Below are positions 1 through 9,957 of a stretch of DNA of 64,000 nt, in pieces; positions within the stretch are counted from its first letter, which is position 1, and each line of letters begins with the position of its first letter. Both the position numbers and the translations under genes were made by a program. Source of the DNA: Pelecanus crispus (lineage: Eukaryota > Chordata > Aves > Pelecaniformes > Pelecanidae); contig NC_134675.1 in NCBI RefSeq assembly GCF_030463565.1, forward strand, positions 14,219,862 through 14,283,861, given 5' to 3'. Below the pieces are notes generated by a model. It saw only the letters and a list, made by a program, of their open reading frames with translations, was not told the DNA's origin and ran no database searches.

Positions 1-590
1 CCTGTGTAGGTCCTTTAACCTTGCTTTGTTTTATGGCAAAAATAGCTTTTAGGAGTATCTGAATTATTCTTTTTCCCTTCTCAAGCACTTTTTCTGCTTT
101 GTTGCCCCACACGATGATGTCATCGATGTATTGTAGATGTTTAGGTGCATCACCCTATTCCAGTGCAGTTTGCATTAGTCCATGACAAATGGTAGGACTG
201 TGCTTTCACCCCTGGGGCAGTCAATTCAAGGTGTATTGGACACCCCTCCATGTGAAAGCACACTGTGGCCTGCACTCTGCTGCCAAAGAGATCGAGAAAA
301 AGGCATTGGCAATAACTATAGCATACCACTCGGCTGCCGTTGTCTCTAGTTCCATCATGTCCAGTACGGCAGCACTCAGTGGTGGCGTGACTTTGTTCAG
401 GCCACAGTAGTCCACTGTTAACCTCCACCCTCCGTCAGACTTTGGCACTGGCCATATGGGACTATTAAAGGGTGAGCGAGTCTTGCTGATCACTCCTTGG
501 CTCTCCAGTTGATGAATTAGCTCATAGATGGTGACTAGGGAGTCTCAGTTGGTGCAATATTGCTGCCAGCGCGCTGTCCTGGTAGCAGTT
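1..590 (-). pseudogene. pol: ERVL pol, reverse transcriptase fragment
   Basis: This is the N-terminal and palm part of an ERVL reverse transcriptase, which would copy the element's RNA into DNA. Visible landmarks are VISKTRSPF near 490, VDYCGLN near 420, the AFFSI block near 310 and the YIDD catalytic loop near 120-131. The frame changes between about 150 and 220, and the enzyme continues beyond base 1. The corresponding part of the fragment at 49332-50426 is an open relative and confirms the family. Not functional as it stands. Confidence 0.8.
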
Positions 591-1140
591 GGCACCTGCT
601 GTTCTTTGACTCACAGCAAGCCCAGAACAGCGGGATCTTCCAAGAGGCTGGGCAAGGTAGATAGCTGTTTAATCTTCCCTGTATTCAGAGTGGCTACACC
701 AAAAGCTAATTGGTACCCTCTTGGGTCCTTGAAGTACCCTCTTTTGAGATAGTCAGCGCCAAGGATAGAAGGGGCCTCCGGGTCAGTCACAATGGGGTGC
801 TTTTTCCACTTGTCCCCTGCTCAGTTCACCTCGGTCTCCGATAAAAACAACAGTTGGGATCCCGTTGTCACTCCAGAAATTAAGATGGGTTCCGCGCCCT
901 TATACCCTGATGGCATTAGCATACGATTTGCACCAGTATCTACCAAAGCCTTATACTTCTTTGGATCTGATATGTCAGGCATTCGAATCCACACAGTCCA
1001 GTAAATCCGATCATCCCTTTCCTCCTCCTGGCCAAAGGCAGGGACCCTCTATTCCTGTTCCTGGTCAGAGTATTCACTCTCTGACCCTTGCAGTGCCAGA
1101 CCAGAAGTCCCCTCACCAGAATCAAGGGAGGTTACCTCAG
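591..1140 (-). pseudogene. pro: ERVL protease (pro) remnant
   Basis: An aspartic protease remnant lies between gag and RT. On the minus strand, GAT-ACT-GGT at 932-940 gives the catalytic Asp-Thr-Gly within LVDTGAN, followed by a glycine-rich flap-like stretch. A LGADYL segment near 750 matches the second conserved block of retropepsins. An in-frame stop separates it from the downstream RT, so the polyprotein is interrupted. The family is assigned from position and motifs; the exact N-terminus is unclear. Confidence 0.65.
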
Positions 1141-1141
1141 T

Positions 1142-2771
1142 TCATCTTCTACATCTGGGGGATTGCTGATTGCCGCCTTGTGTCTTAACAGCAACTAAGC
1201 TGACAGCCTTCTTGGGTGGCCCCTTTTTAGCAGGTCTCTTCCCCCTCAGTTCACGTACATGGGCTTCCAGCTTAAAGGTGGGCTCACCATCCCACTTTCT
1301 CATGTCCTCCCCCCGGCCACGCAGGAAGAACCAGAGAGTGCCACGCTGCATGCTCCTGGGGCTCCTTTTCCCTCTGACAGAAGGAAACTGGCTCCATGGG
1401 GCACCCCTCACAACTGAGGCACTGGCCCGTGGGGATGAGGAGGGACAGAGATTTTCTTCAAAGTTTTGGAGCCAGGAAGATGCTCTCTCCACAGTTGGTG
1501 TATCCATATCCAGGCAATACATTGTTGCCAACTTGTTAGAATATGATGCTGGGGTGTTGTGGACCACCTTCCCCCACATGGCCTGTATGCACAGGACATC
1601 ATCCAGATCTTTGGAGAATTCATCGTTGTCTAGATCACCATAGATGACTTCCAGCATCTCTAATTCTCTCAGGTACTGGATGCCTTCATCTGCGGTAGTC
1701 CGCTCTCCTTGGTAATTCACAAGATCTTCCTTGAAAGGATATCTTGCCCTCACACTTGACAGAGACGCCTCCAGAGACTGCGAATTGCTGCCTCTTTTCC
1801 AATTCCTTTGTCAGTTCCCTGATTTCTAGCAAGGGATCCCAGCTGTTGGGCTTCCTTACCTTCTAGTTGCTGACTATTGGCACTGCTATCCCAGCATGGG
1901 AGCAGCCAGGCAGCACCTGGCTGGTAGCTGTAATCTTTCCACATACCTCAAAGTTCTTTTGAGGTCAAGGACTGGGTAGTTTCCACCTCTTGTCTGATTT
2001 CTCTTACTCCTTCCTCCCATCTTTGCTGAAGGACCAGCTTCCTGATCAGACCCTTCCTCCTCCTCCCTGACTAATCGATGATATGGACCCATTGACCTCC
2101 TTGTCCACTGTTTCTTTTTCACTACTGGGGCAATTACTGTACTTGGGGTTTCAGTCACTATCTCAGCCATGGTGTCCTCAGATGCAGTTTGCGTCCCTGT
2201 CTCAATTATCATGTTCTGAGATGTAGTTTGTATCCTGGTCTCAATTGTGGCATTCTCAGAGGTGTTTTGGGTCCCTGCCTTAACCACAGTCCTCTGATAG
2301 TACTGAATTGTGGCTCAGTAGGCACAGGCCAGGCCCCAGTACAGTGCTAGAAGCTGCTGATTTTTCATTGGGGTAGGCAAGGCACCCTACTATCAGGTGG
2401 CATGTCAATCTACCAGGATTACTTGCCTGTTTAGGTGTAAAATCCCAGGCTATGGGATGTGATAACCGCCCTAGGTACCTGCCAAAATCCTTCCACACAC
2501 CCTGCCACCCAGGGACAGGCCGCCTCAGGGCATGTTTCAGTATCACCTCACCCAAAAGTTGTCTCCTCTTATGCCAGGATGACACCAGATTCCACAAACC
2601 TGACAACAAGCTGACAGTGTTAATTAGTAGTATTAAACAGCTCACATAAGGGTGAACAAGGACCTCGGGAGCCTGCATAATAAAACCACCCATATCAGTC
2701 CCAGATAGGAAGAGGGAGATGTATTCCCTCATCCTCTCCACAAAATGGCTCCCCCAGCACAGTAAGGGCAT
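1142..2771 (-). pseudogene. gag: ERVL gag, broken into three frames
   Basis: Three overlapping open stretches on the minus strand (2771-2280, 2287-1886, 1753-1142) cover the gag position between leader and protease. The N-terminal part is hydrophobic and probably matrix-like. The middle part carries degenerate repeats rich in Thr, Gln and Glu (IET, TQT). The C-terminal part has a basic tail of RGK and KK clusters, and no CCHC zinc knuckle is visible. Gag would form the particle shell. Frameshifts near 2285 and 1750-1890 separate the parts. The call rests on position and composition more than on diagnostic motifs. Confidence 0.55.
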
Positions 2772-2923
2772 CCATGCATAGCCATTGTTTGTATTAACGT
2801 GTTCCCAAGCTCAGCAAAATAGATAAGCATCGCAGCCAGCAAACTCCATGACCCACACAGAAGCCTGCTACTAAATTACAAGTATAGCTATAACACACTC
2901 AATTCAAAACTGCCATTGTCTCA

Positions 2924-2942
2924 TGTCCCATGTTGGGTGCCA
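2924..2942 (-). other. Primer-binding site of the ERVL provirus (Lys-type-like)
   Basis: The minus-strand sequence TGGCACCCAACATGGGACA lies 8 nt inside the LTR edge. It has the TGG start of a retroviral primer-binding site and resembles the known Lys-1,2 type, with mismatches. The 8-nt spacer to the LTR is longer than usual, so the LTR edge or this call could be slightly off. Confidence 0.5.
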
Positions 2943-2950
2943 CAAAGGAC

Positions 2951-3541
2951 TGTGGTGGGTTAACCTTGGCTGGCTGCCAGGTGCCCACCAAGATGCTCTC
3001 ATATTCCCCCTCCTCAGCAGGACAGGGGGAGAAAATAAGATGAAAAAGAACTCGTGGATTGAGATAAAGGCAGTTTAATAAAGAAAAAGCAAAGGTCGTG
3101 CATGGAAGCAAAGAAAACCAAAAAGATTTATTCTCTACTTCCCATCAGCAGGTGATGCCCAGCCACTTCCTGGGAAGTAGGGCCTCAGTACACATAGCGG
3201 TTGCTCTGCAAGACAAATGTAAATAAAGAATGCCCCCCCCTTCCTCCTCCTTTCTCTTACCTTTTATTGCTGAGCCGACCTCATATGGTATGGAATACCC
3301 CTTTGGTCAGTTGGGGACAGCTGTCCTGGCTGTGCCCCCTCCCAACCACTTGCCCACCCCCAGCCTACTGGCCTTTTTGGGCAGGGGGAGAGGTTGGAGA
3401 GACAGTCCTGATGCTGTGGGAGCACTGCTCAGCAGTAGCCAAAACACTGGTGTGTTATCAACACCTTTCTCACTACCAATACAAAGCACAGCACTATGAG
3501 GGCTGCTATGGGGAAAGTTAACTCCATCCCAGCCAGACCCA
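2951..3541 (-). mobile_element. LTR 'A', 5' LTR of the left-edge ERVL provirus
   Basis: A 591-bp LTR that reads TG...CA on the minus strand (starts TGGGTCTGG, ends CCACCACA). It adjoins the primer-binding site of the ERVL body at 1-2950, which fixes it as the 5' LTR. A second copy lacking one end lies at 36322-36864. The short open frames inside it are incidental. Confidence 0.8.
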
Positions 3542-3550
3542 ATGCAGTAC

Positions 3551-4641
3551 TGCAAGGAGATTTGACCTTAGGTGAAAATAACTGTATTGAGTTTCCATGG
3601 CAAGGTTTTTGGTAGCGGGGGGGGCTGCAGGGGTGGCTTCTGTGAGAAGACATCAGAAGCTTCCCCTCCATGCTGGATGCAGCCAGTTCCAGTTGGCTCC
3701 AAGACAGACCTGTCGCTGCCTAAAGCTGAGACAATCAGCAACATTGGTAGTGCCTCTGTGATAACATATTTAATAAAGGGTAAAAAATGCTGCACAACAA
3801 CAGCTGGGAGAGAGGAGTGAGAAAATGTGAGAGAAACAACTATACAGACACCAAGGTCAGTGAAGAAGGAGAGGGAGGAGGTGCTCCAGGCGAGCATCTC
3901 CAGCAGAGATTCCCCTGCAGCCTGTGGTGAAGACCATGGTGAGGCAGGCTGTCCCCCTGCAGCCCATGGAGGTCCACACTGCAGCCCATGGAGAGCCCAC
4001 ACTGTAGCAGGCTTCTGGCAGGAACTGCAGGCTGTGGAGAGGAGCCCACACAGGAGCAGGTTTTCTGGCAGGACCTGTAACCCTGTTGGGGGACCCACAC
4101 TGGAGCAGTGCATTCCTGAAGGACTGCACCCTGTGGAAAGGACCCATGCTGGAGCAGTTCTTGAAGAACTGCAGCCCGTGGGAAGGACCCACATTGGAAA
4201 AGTTCGTGGAGGACCGTCTCCTGTGGGTGGGACCCCACGCTGGAGCAGAAGAGCATGAGAAAGAAAGAGCAGCAGAGATGAAGCGTTATGAGCTGACCCC
4301 AATCCCCATTCCCCATTCCCCTGCAACACTCAGGGGGAGGAGGTAGAAGAGCTGGGGGTGAAGTTGAGCCTGGGAAGAAGGGAGGGGTGGGGGGAAGGTT
4401 TTTTTTTTAAGATCTGTTCTATTTCTTATTATACTACTCTGTTTAATTGGCAGTAAATTAAATTAAATTTCTCCAAGTCGAGTCTGTTTTGCCCATGACA
4501 GTAATTGGTAAGTGATCTCCCTGTCCTTATCTCGACCCATGATTTTTTTGCCATATTTTTCTCCCCCTGTCCTGTTGAGAAGGGGGAGTGATAAAGTGGC
4601 TTGGTGGTCACCTGGCGGCTACCCACAGTCAATCCACCACA
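3551..4641 (+). mobile_element. LTR 'D1', sense-oriented long ERVL-type LTR
   Basis: A roughly 1.1-kb LTR on the + strand, ending in CAATCCACCACA. A TATA-like CATATTTAATA lies near 3764. A GCTGGAGCAG/CTGCAGCCC-rich imperfect minisatellite spans about 3880-4250, and an AT-rich poly(A) region lies near 4420-4470. It matches a long ERVL LTR type familiar from bird genomes. The 5' edge at 3551 is inferred from the TG after the flank. It lies about 3.2 kb upstream of the PCSK5 start codon, in the same orientation. Confidence 0.7.
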
Positions 4642-5106
4642 GTAACCCATGATTTGAGTTGTAGGATACAATTGCTGTATGATGCCACTGCTGTATGACA
4701 CCACTGCAGTATGTCGCCATTGCTCTATGTCAAAGGTACTACAGCAGGAGCCACCCAAACTAATGGAGAATGAACCTCATAAGGAACTGGGCAAGTGCAG
4801 CAGTGATCCAACCTGACCTGGTTTCGATGCCTAACAATGCAACACAACACATTGTCTCTCTTGTCCTGAATGACCATCGTAACAGACAGAGCCCAAATAA
4901 TGGATTAAATTAACTGAATGGACATTTGAATAGACATTTGAATGGGGATGACCCACAGGCTAAAGGAATGATATCTGTGTGTATGTAAAAGACGGGAAAG
5001 GGGGTGGCTGTTCATGAAGATGTATTGAATAATGTAGAACCTGAGCATGATGCAAATGGTATGGAATAAGGGGTGGAGATTGCACTGAATCTGGCTGGGA
5101 CTGACG
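4642..5106 (+). mobile_element. Residual internal sequence between the two D LTRs
   Basis: About 460 bp between two copies of the same LTR end. It includes an imperfect short repeat (TGTATGATGCCACTG-like units at about 4672-4725) and no recognisable gag or pol. The most economical reading is a strongly deleted provirus, LTR-remnant-LTR. Part of 4905-5106 could instead be a diverged U3 of the second LTR. Confidence 0.45.
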
Positions 5107-5486
5107 GAAGGAGCAGCAGAGACAATGTGTGATGAACTGACCACAACCCCTATTCCCCTGTCCCCCTGCGCCGCTCAGGGGGAGGAGGTAGAGAAAATCA
5201 GGAGTGAAGTTGAGCCCAGGAAGAAGGGAGGGGTGGGGAGAAGGTATTTTAAGATTTGGGTTTATTTTTCATTACCTTACTCAGTTTTGACTGGTAATAA
5301 ATTAAACTGATTTTCCCCAAGTCGAGTCTGTTTTGCCTGTGACGGTAATTGCTGAGTGATCTCCCTGTCCTTATCTCGACCCACAAGCTTTTTTGTTATA
5401 TTTTCTCTCCCCTGTCCAGTTGAGAAGGGGAGTGATAGAGCAGCTTTGGTGGGCACCTGGCATCCAGCCCGGGTCAACCCACCACA
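5107..5486 (+). mobile_element. LTR 'D2', 3' part only
   Basis: A second copy of the last ~380 bp of LTR D (compare 4266-4641), with the same AAGTCGAGTCTGTTTTGCC block and the CAACCCACCACA end. The U3 part with the minisatellite is missing or replaced. A 9-bp word, AATGCAGTA, occurs at 3541-3549 and again at 5487-5495, directly flanking the D1-D2 unit. Confidence 0.7.
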
Positions 5487-5894
5487 AATGCAGTATTATG
5501 AAGAGATGATTAGACCCATTTATTCAGAGGAAAACTGTGTATTTATCAGGTATATTAAGTCCTAGTAGCTTTGTTGCCTGTGTATAAAATGTTCTGTTAC
5601 ATAAGCAAAGTTGGAAGTAGATATTGAAATACACAACAGCATGGTTTTATTTTATTTTTTGCTTATAGTTTGTGCCTTTTGTGTCAGAAACCACACCCCC
5701 CATCTATAGTAGGAAATAAGGAAGTCAACAGTAAAATTCAGAGAAAAGATCAGAAAATAGATTTTTCATTTATCCTCTTCAAAAAACAAATCAAAACTGC
5801 AGAAGATTCAGGTTTTGTGACCCATTGATTGCTATGTACTTCAGTAAGGTGGCCATTCATGATTAAACATATTTTAAACATTCCAGATATAGAA
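5487..5894. other. Single-copy upstream sequence, no gene seen
   Basis: AT-rich sequence with no recognisable coding potential or repeat family beyond short A/T runs. Confidence 0.5.
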
Positions 5895-5985
5895 AGAATC
5901 ATAGAATCATTTAGGTTGGAAAAGACCCTTAAGATCATTGAGTCCAACTGTTAACCTAACACTACCAAGTCCACCACTAAGGAAA
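5895..5985 (-). mobile_element. CR1 LINE, 3' UTR scrap
   Basis: The minus strand ends with the CR1 tail (GATTCTATGATTCT type), preceded by the conserved stretch that reads TTAGGTTGGAAAAGACC on the + strand. About 90 bp of the 3' end remain, which is typical of 5'-truncated CR1 insertions. Confidence 0.85.
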
Positions 5986-7019
5986 ATAGTAGTTTTAAAG
6001 GTAAAAGAGTAGAGGTCTGGAGGGAGGGGAAAAGGCACTCCATGTGTGACTTTCTGTAAAATATTTAACCTCTCATATTTCAGGTCCCTGTGATAAGAAT
6101 GATGGTTGCCTGATTCTGTAGGACACCTTAAGTTTGTCAGAGAAAAAAATATTTTTTTGAAATGATAAGAGTACTTCTCATATTCTTTCCAAATAGTAGT
6201 GAATCCTTGCAGTACCTCTGTTAGAATTTTATAGAGACTTATTCTAATTTTCAGATAAAAAAGAGTAGATCTATAGGTTGTTCAAAGCTACTGTGGTGGT
6301 TCTAAGGTTTAGTCTGACAAGCAACAGTACCAGCTTAGACAGTTGCTAGTTTTCTTACATCCTATCAGGGCACCACCAGTTGCTTGTTCCTTTCCTGCCT
6401 GACAGTTCCTCAGGCTCTTGTGCTTGCAGCTCTCTGCATTCTGTGTCAGCATAAGCACTTGTGCAGATACATGGCAAACCATTTCTTTTTCAGGTCAATA
6501 TGCATTCAGTTGCCTGAAGCATTTCACAACATGCCTGCATGATTTGTGGAAACACAATACAGGGACAGGGATGAGCTGCCAGGGAAAGTGGATGGTGTAC
6601 TGGTGTACTCTTCCTCAGCAGGACTGTTGCTCCTCTATGAAATATTGAACAATGTGCACTGCCATCAGCTGCTTTTTTTTTTTTTTTTTAATGCAGTGAC
6701 CATGCATGAACTTTGGAGGACATTTTAACACTAAATAAAATCAAATCATATTTGTAAAATGATGATCAGGATGCCCAAGGAGAATCTTGTGAGAAACTAG
6801 GAGGCATAGTTGGCAAAGGTTTGAGAGGCAGCTTCAGGGTTGCTCTTGTTTAATATTTGGATTAATTCCTGTAGCACCCAAACATCATTGAGGTGGGCCT
6901 CACCGTGCAGGGGCTGTGCAGGCACATCCCTAAGCACCTCCTTGGCTCCAGGACCCAGAGGGGTCACAAAGGAGGTGCTGCAGACGGTGCCATACATGGG
7001 GCCTTGCTGCAGGCCTCGC
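5986..7019. other. Upstream flank of PCSK5, no convincing gene
   Basis: Single-copy sequence with a poly-T run at about 6672-6689. A short minus-strand open frame near 6797-7030 lies at the edge of the CpG island, but it has no recognised domain and its first in-frame ATG is internal. It was not called as a gene. Confidence 0.5.
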
Positions 7020-7805
7020 ACCTCACCCACGGCTCCCAGTCTCAGCAGCGAGAGCGGCAGATTCCCGGCCCGATGGAAGAGGGGAGCCCTTGGGCGCAGG
7101 GGCTCCGGTGTCTGGGGCCGGCGGTAGCTCCGGGCGCTCGTTGCACGGAAGAGAGCGAAAGGGGGCGGCAGGGCACAGGGCCGGCGCGACTGCCATTTCC
7201 CCTGACCCTCGGCGCTGCCGGGCGGCGGGAAGGAGGGAAGGCGGGAGGAGGAGAGAGGGAGGAGAGAGGGAGGTGACCGAGCCTGACTGAACTGAGGCGC
7301 TCAGCTGCCAACACTCACACTGCCTGCTGCTGCCGCCGTGCTGCTCCGGGACTCCGGGAAACGGGGAGAGGGAAGGAGAGGAAAAGCGAGAAGCAGGAAA
7401 GGAGACAGAAGATCACTAGAAGGGGGAAATCTGAGAGAGGAGGGAAGAGCAGAGAGGGGAGAGAAGGAATCCTCCTCCCCACAGAGAAGAATTTCCATGT
7501 AGCTGGGGACCGAGGGAGAAGACTGGAGCTCAGAAACCGTGAGAAAAGCTTTCCAAGCAAGTTAAGCAATTTACTTAATCCCTGAAGAGCAGAGGGAGGA
7601 GGAGAGAGCAGTAATCATAATTGCTGATCATAATCATTATTCCCAACCCCTCATAATTTAACACCCAGACAGTTCAATGCACTATTCCAAGCTTTTCCTA
7701 GTTTCCTCCTCGGGGTAACTTCGGAGGACTTTGCCGTCGGTTTCGCCTGGAGGTGAGCCTCAGAAGAAGTAAGGAGAAGTTTTGTGGGGGTTCTGTACGG
7801 AGAAG

Positions 7806-8003
7806 ATGGACTGGAACCGCCGCTGCTGCTGGGGAGGCAGAGGCGGTGGGGACCTTCTCTGCCGGCTCACCCTGGTGCTGGGGTTTCTGCTGCCCGCCTG
7901 CAGGACGCGCCTGTACACCAACCACTGGGCTGTGCGGATAACTGGGGGGCTACCGGAGGCCAACAGGATAGCTAGCAAATACGGATACGTCAATATAGGA
8001 CAG
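7806..8003 (+). CDS. PCSK5: PCSK5, first coding exon (signal peptide and start of prodomain)
   Basis: Encodes the first 66 residues of a kexin/subtilisin-type proprotein convertase. Such enzymes enter the secretory pathway and cleave precursors after paired basic residues. Residues 1 to about 34 form a signal peptide: a basic, cysteine- and glycine-rich start, a hydrophobic core LTLVLGFLLP, then ACRT. The prodomain begins with LYTNHWAVRITGG and continues EANRIASKYGYVNIGQ. This is the convertase prodomain signature and fits PCSK5 better than its paralogue PCSK6. The start has a good context (A at -3, G at +4). The exon ends CAG|GTAACC with 66 whole codons, so it splices in phase 0 to the exon at 54906. 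A minus-strand and several other frames are open here only because of high GC. Confidence 0.95.
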
Positions 8004-8264
8004 GTAACCCTCCTTCCAACTACTTCCGAGTAGGCGACGGCGGCGCAGCCAGACGGCGGGGTCTGCTACCAGCCTCGCGGCTCCCGCTGCCACCCCGCGC
8101 CGCCGGGGCAGGGGACGGGCAGCTGCAGGGCGGACTCCCCGGCCCTGGCGTCGCCCCAACCCCGCCGCAGGCCCCGCCGCCGCGGGGAGGCCCGGGAAGC
8201 TCTCTGCCCCCTCGGCCTCCCGCCGCGGGGCCGGGCGACTGGAAGAAGTGATGCGTGGGGACAG

Positions 8265-8273
8265 GTATAAAGG
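8265..8273 (+). promoter_or_regulatory. TATA-like box in the CpG island, 3' of exon 1
   Basis: GTATAAAGG sits 262 nt inside intron 1, surrounded by GC-rich sequence. It could mark an alternative or regulatory start site, but a single motif match is weak evidence. Confidence 0.2.
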
Positions 8274-8640
8274 AGCTGCGCTGTATCAAGTCAGCTTCTG
8301 CAGTCGCAGTGCCCCCTCCGCGGCCAGGTGCAGAGCGGGGCGCGAGCTGCCGAGCCGTTCGCAGGCCGAGAGGGAAGGTGGTGGTGGCTGGGAGGCCCTG
8401 CCGGGGCCCTGCTTGCCTCCTCGCGCTGGTTCCGCGGCACCGCCCCCCGCCCCTCCCCTCCATCAAAATAAAAGAGGAGGTTCGCCTTTTATCGAGCGTG
8501 TGGTGTCCCCGAGAGCCAGGACGCGGGTGGTATCTCGACCCCCCTTTTGGCAGGGCGTGCGGAAGGGAAAGGTGACAAGGGTGGCCCTGGTGCCCTGAGG
8601 CTGCTTCCGGGCGTGCGCCGGCTGCTACAACCCGCGGCGA

Positions 8641-9200
8641 GCCTGGGGTAACTCGGAAGCAGGGGTCCCACTGGAAAGGGGGAACATGAAGGAGGCAGGG
8701 GCACTGAGGCTTGGAAGGAACCTTTGTGGGTCTACCCTGAAGGTCAGACCTGGTCAGCCTTCCTGGCAGGGCCCGTGCTCTGTCATGGCCCCCATGTTTC
8801 TGTTCCACAGTCCAATAGCCACCGCTTTCTGCTGGGTTTGTTGTGAAATGAGGGAAAAGAGGTCAGCTCTTGGATGCCAGTGCTCTTAAAGTAGAATTAT
8901 GCAGAACTTCCTTGACCTCTGCCTGATCAGTTAGGCAACACCTAACTGGTCAGAGTTAGGTATACATGTAACTCTGAAGCATCCACAGATGTTTAGCTAG
9001 AAAACACCTGGAACTAGCTAGATCCAGAAAACAGTCTGTGAGAAAATTCTTGGATCCAGACAGATCCAGGAACTACAAGTGAGGAAACACCTGGTTCTCA
9101 CTGGATCCAATCACACTGAAAAATTCTCTGCTGCTATAGCCTAGGCACAGTTGCTGTTAAAAACATAAGATCTATTTTTTCTGACACATTTTCTGCCATG
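8641..9200. other. Intron sequence with a hairpin and short local repeats
   Basis: No gene. A perfect-but-one inverted repeat lies at 8923-8953: 13-nt arms CTGATCAGTTAGG and CCTAACTGGTCAG around a 5-nt loop. Around 8990-9115 the words GATCCAG and ACACCTGG recur several times without a clear period. Confidence 0.6.
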
Positions 9201-9204
9201 GTAT

Positions 9205-9851
9205 TGATACAAAAATTCGCGGATACTATTCTTCAAAGTCCGAACCTCTCCGTAGGAGGAAACGGAGTATTCAGAAAGTTCCCGAAATAAAACTCAATAG
9301 CAACAAAGTTACTATTAAGCAGGCATTCTTTATTGCAGCGCTGGGCAGCACTGGGGATCATTCCACCACCAGTGCTCCAACGATTTGGCAAACTTCCAAA
9401 GATTATATACTATGAAGTCATACATATTCATAGGACTTCCGAGAACTCATCTACATAAACATGAGATTCATTAACATATGCAAATGTCCAATCCGCATGC
9501 ATAGTCGTCCTCTTTGGTGGTCTTCGGGGGTCCTCCGGTGGTCTCCAATAGTCTTCCTCACTTGTCCGCTAGTTGAACTTCTGGGCCACTTTTGTCCATT
9601 TATGGTCATTGAATTAGCTCATCAGTCCTTTGGCCTTGGAATGCCACGAAACCAGTTCCTTGAGTGCTTATCTCAGCACGGGGGTCCTGAGTCTATGTTA
9701 TCAGTGCTTTACACAGGAAGCCTAAGGAGCTTGCTCAAGGTCTGTTTTCAATCATGCCGGGCAAGGAGTCACATTCTTCGAAATACCTGTCTCAGCAGAT
9801 AACTAAAACTATCTGAGTCAGGTATTGTCAGAGGTTTAGCCCTTTCATTCA
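9205..9851 (-). mobile_element. 3' LTR of provirus 1
   Basis: Reads TGAATGAAAGGGC to TTTTTGTATCA on the minus strand. It is bounded inside by a polypurine tract and outside by the GTAT duplication. AATAAA-type signals lie on the minus strand near 9310-9340. Confidence 0.9.
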
Positions 9852-9863
9852 TTCCCCCCTTTT
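9852..9863 (-). other. Polypurine tract of provirus 1
   Basis: The minus-strand AAAAGGGGGGAA immediately precedes the 3' LTR, as expected for the plus-strand primer of reverse transcription. The same tract is present in provirus 2 at 29352-29363. Confidence 0.85.
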
Positions 9864-9957
9864 CTTTAAACTTTGTAAATTTCGTTACAAAGTTGCTAAA
9901 TTTTCATATTTCATTTCCTTAGGCAAAGCCCAAACTGTTATGGCCAGTTTCTTTAGC

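Larger units (their letters stand above)
1..2950 (-). mobile_element. ERVL-type provirus, internal region (5' half), runs off left edge
   Basis: On the minus strand the order from right to left is LTR, primer-binding site, gag, protease and reverse transcriptase. This is the 5' half of a class III (ERVL-like) endogenous retrovirus. The reverse transcriptase at the window edge carries YIDD, and a protease DTG lies at 932-940. The coding region is broken into several frames, so the copy is dead. The same pol family recurs at 49332-50426. The 3' LTR is outside the window. Confidence 0.85.
7020..8640. promoter_or_regulatory. PCSK5: CpG-island promoter region of PCSK5
   Basis: Strongly GC- and CpG-rich sequence in an otherwise AT-rich window, centred on the first coding exon. 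Upstream of the ATG, about 7200-7560 is purine-rich (GGAGAGGGAAGG and similar), and the sequence then turns mixed, consistent with a long 5' UTR. No TATA box stands out upstream of the exon, as is common for CpG-island promoters. The transcription start cannot be placed from sequence alone. Confidence 0.75.

Noticed and set aside
6797..7030. Minus-strand open frame at the edge of the CpG island as an antisense gene
   Set aside because: The frame starts at a GTG, the first ATG is internal, no domain was recognised, and GC-rich DNA gives such frames by chance.
7806..8003. PCSK6 (PACE4) instead of PCSK5
   Set aside because: The prodomain blocks EANRIASKYGY and ISMEPK fit PCSK5. PCSK6 has a much longer, proline-rich N-terminus and different residues here.
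8020..8808. 262-codon minus-strand frame in the CpG island
   Set aside because: Its composition (Pro, Arg, Gly, Ala) reflects GC content; there are no motifs, and it overlaps the PCSK5 promoter and intron on the other strand.
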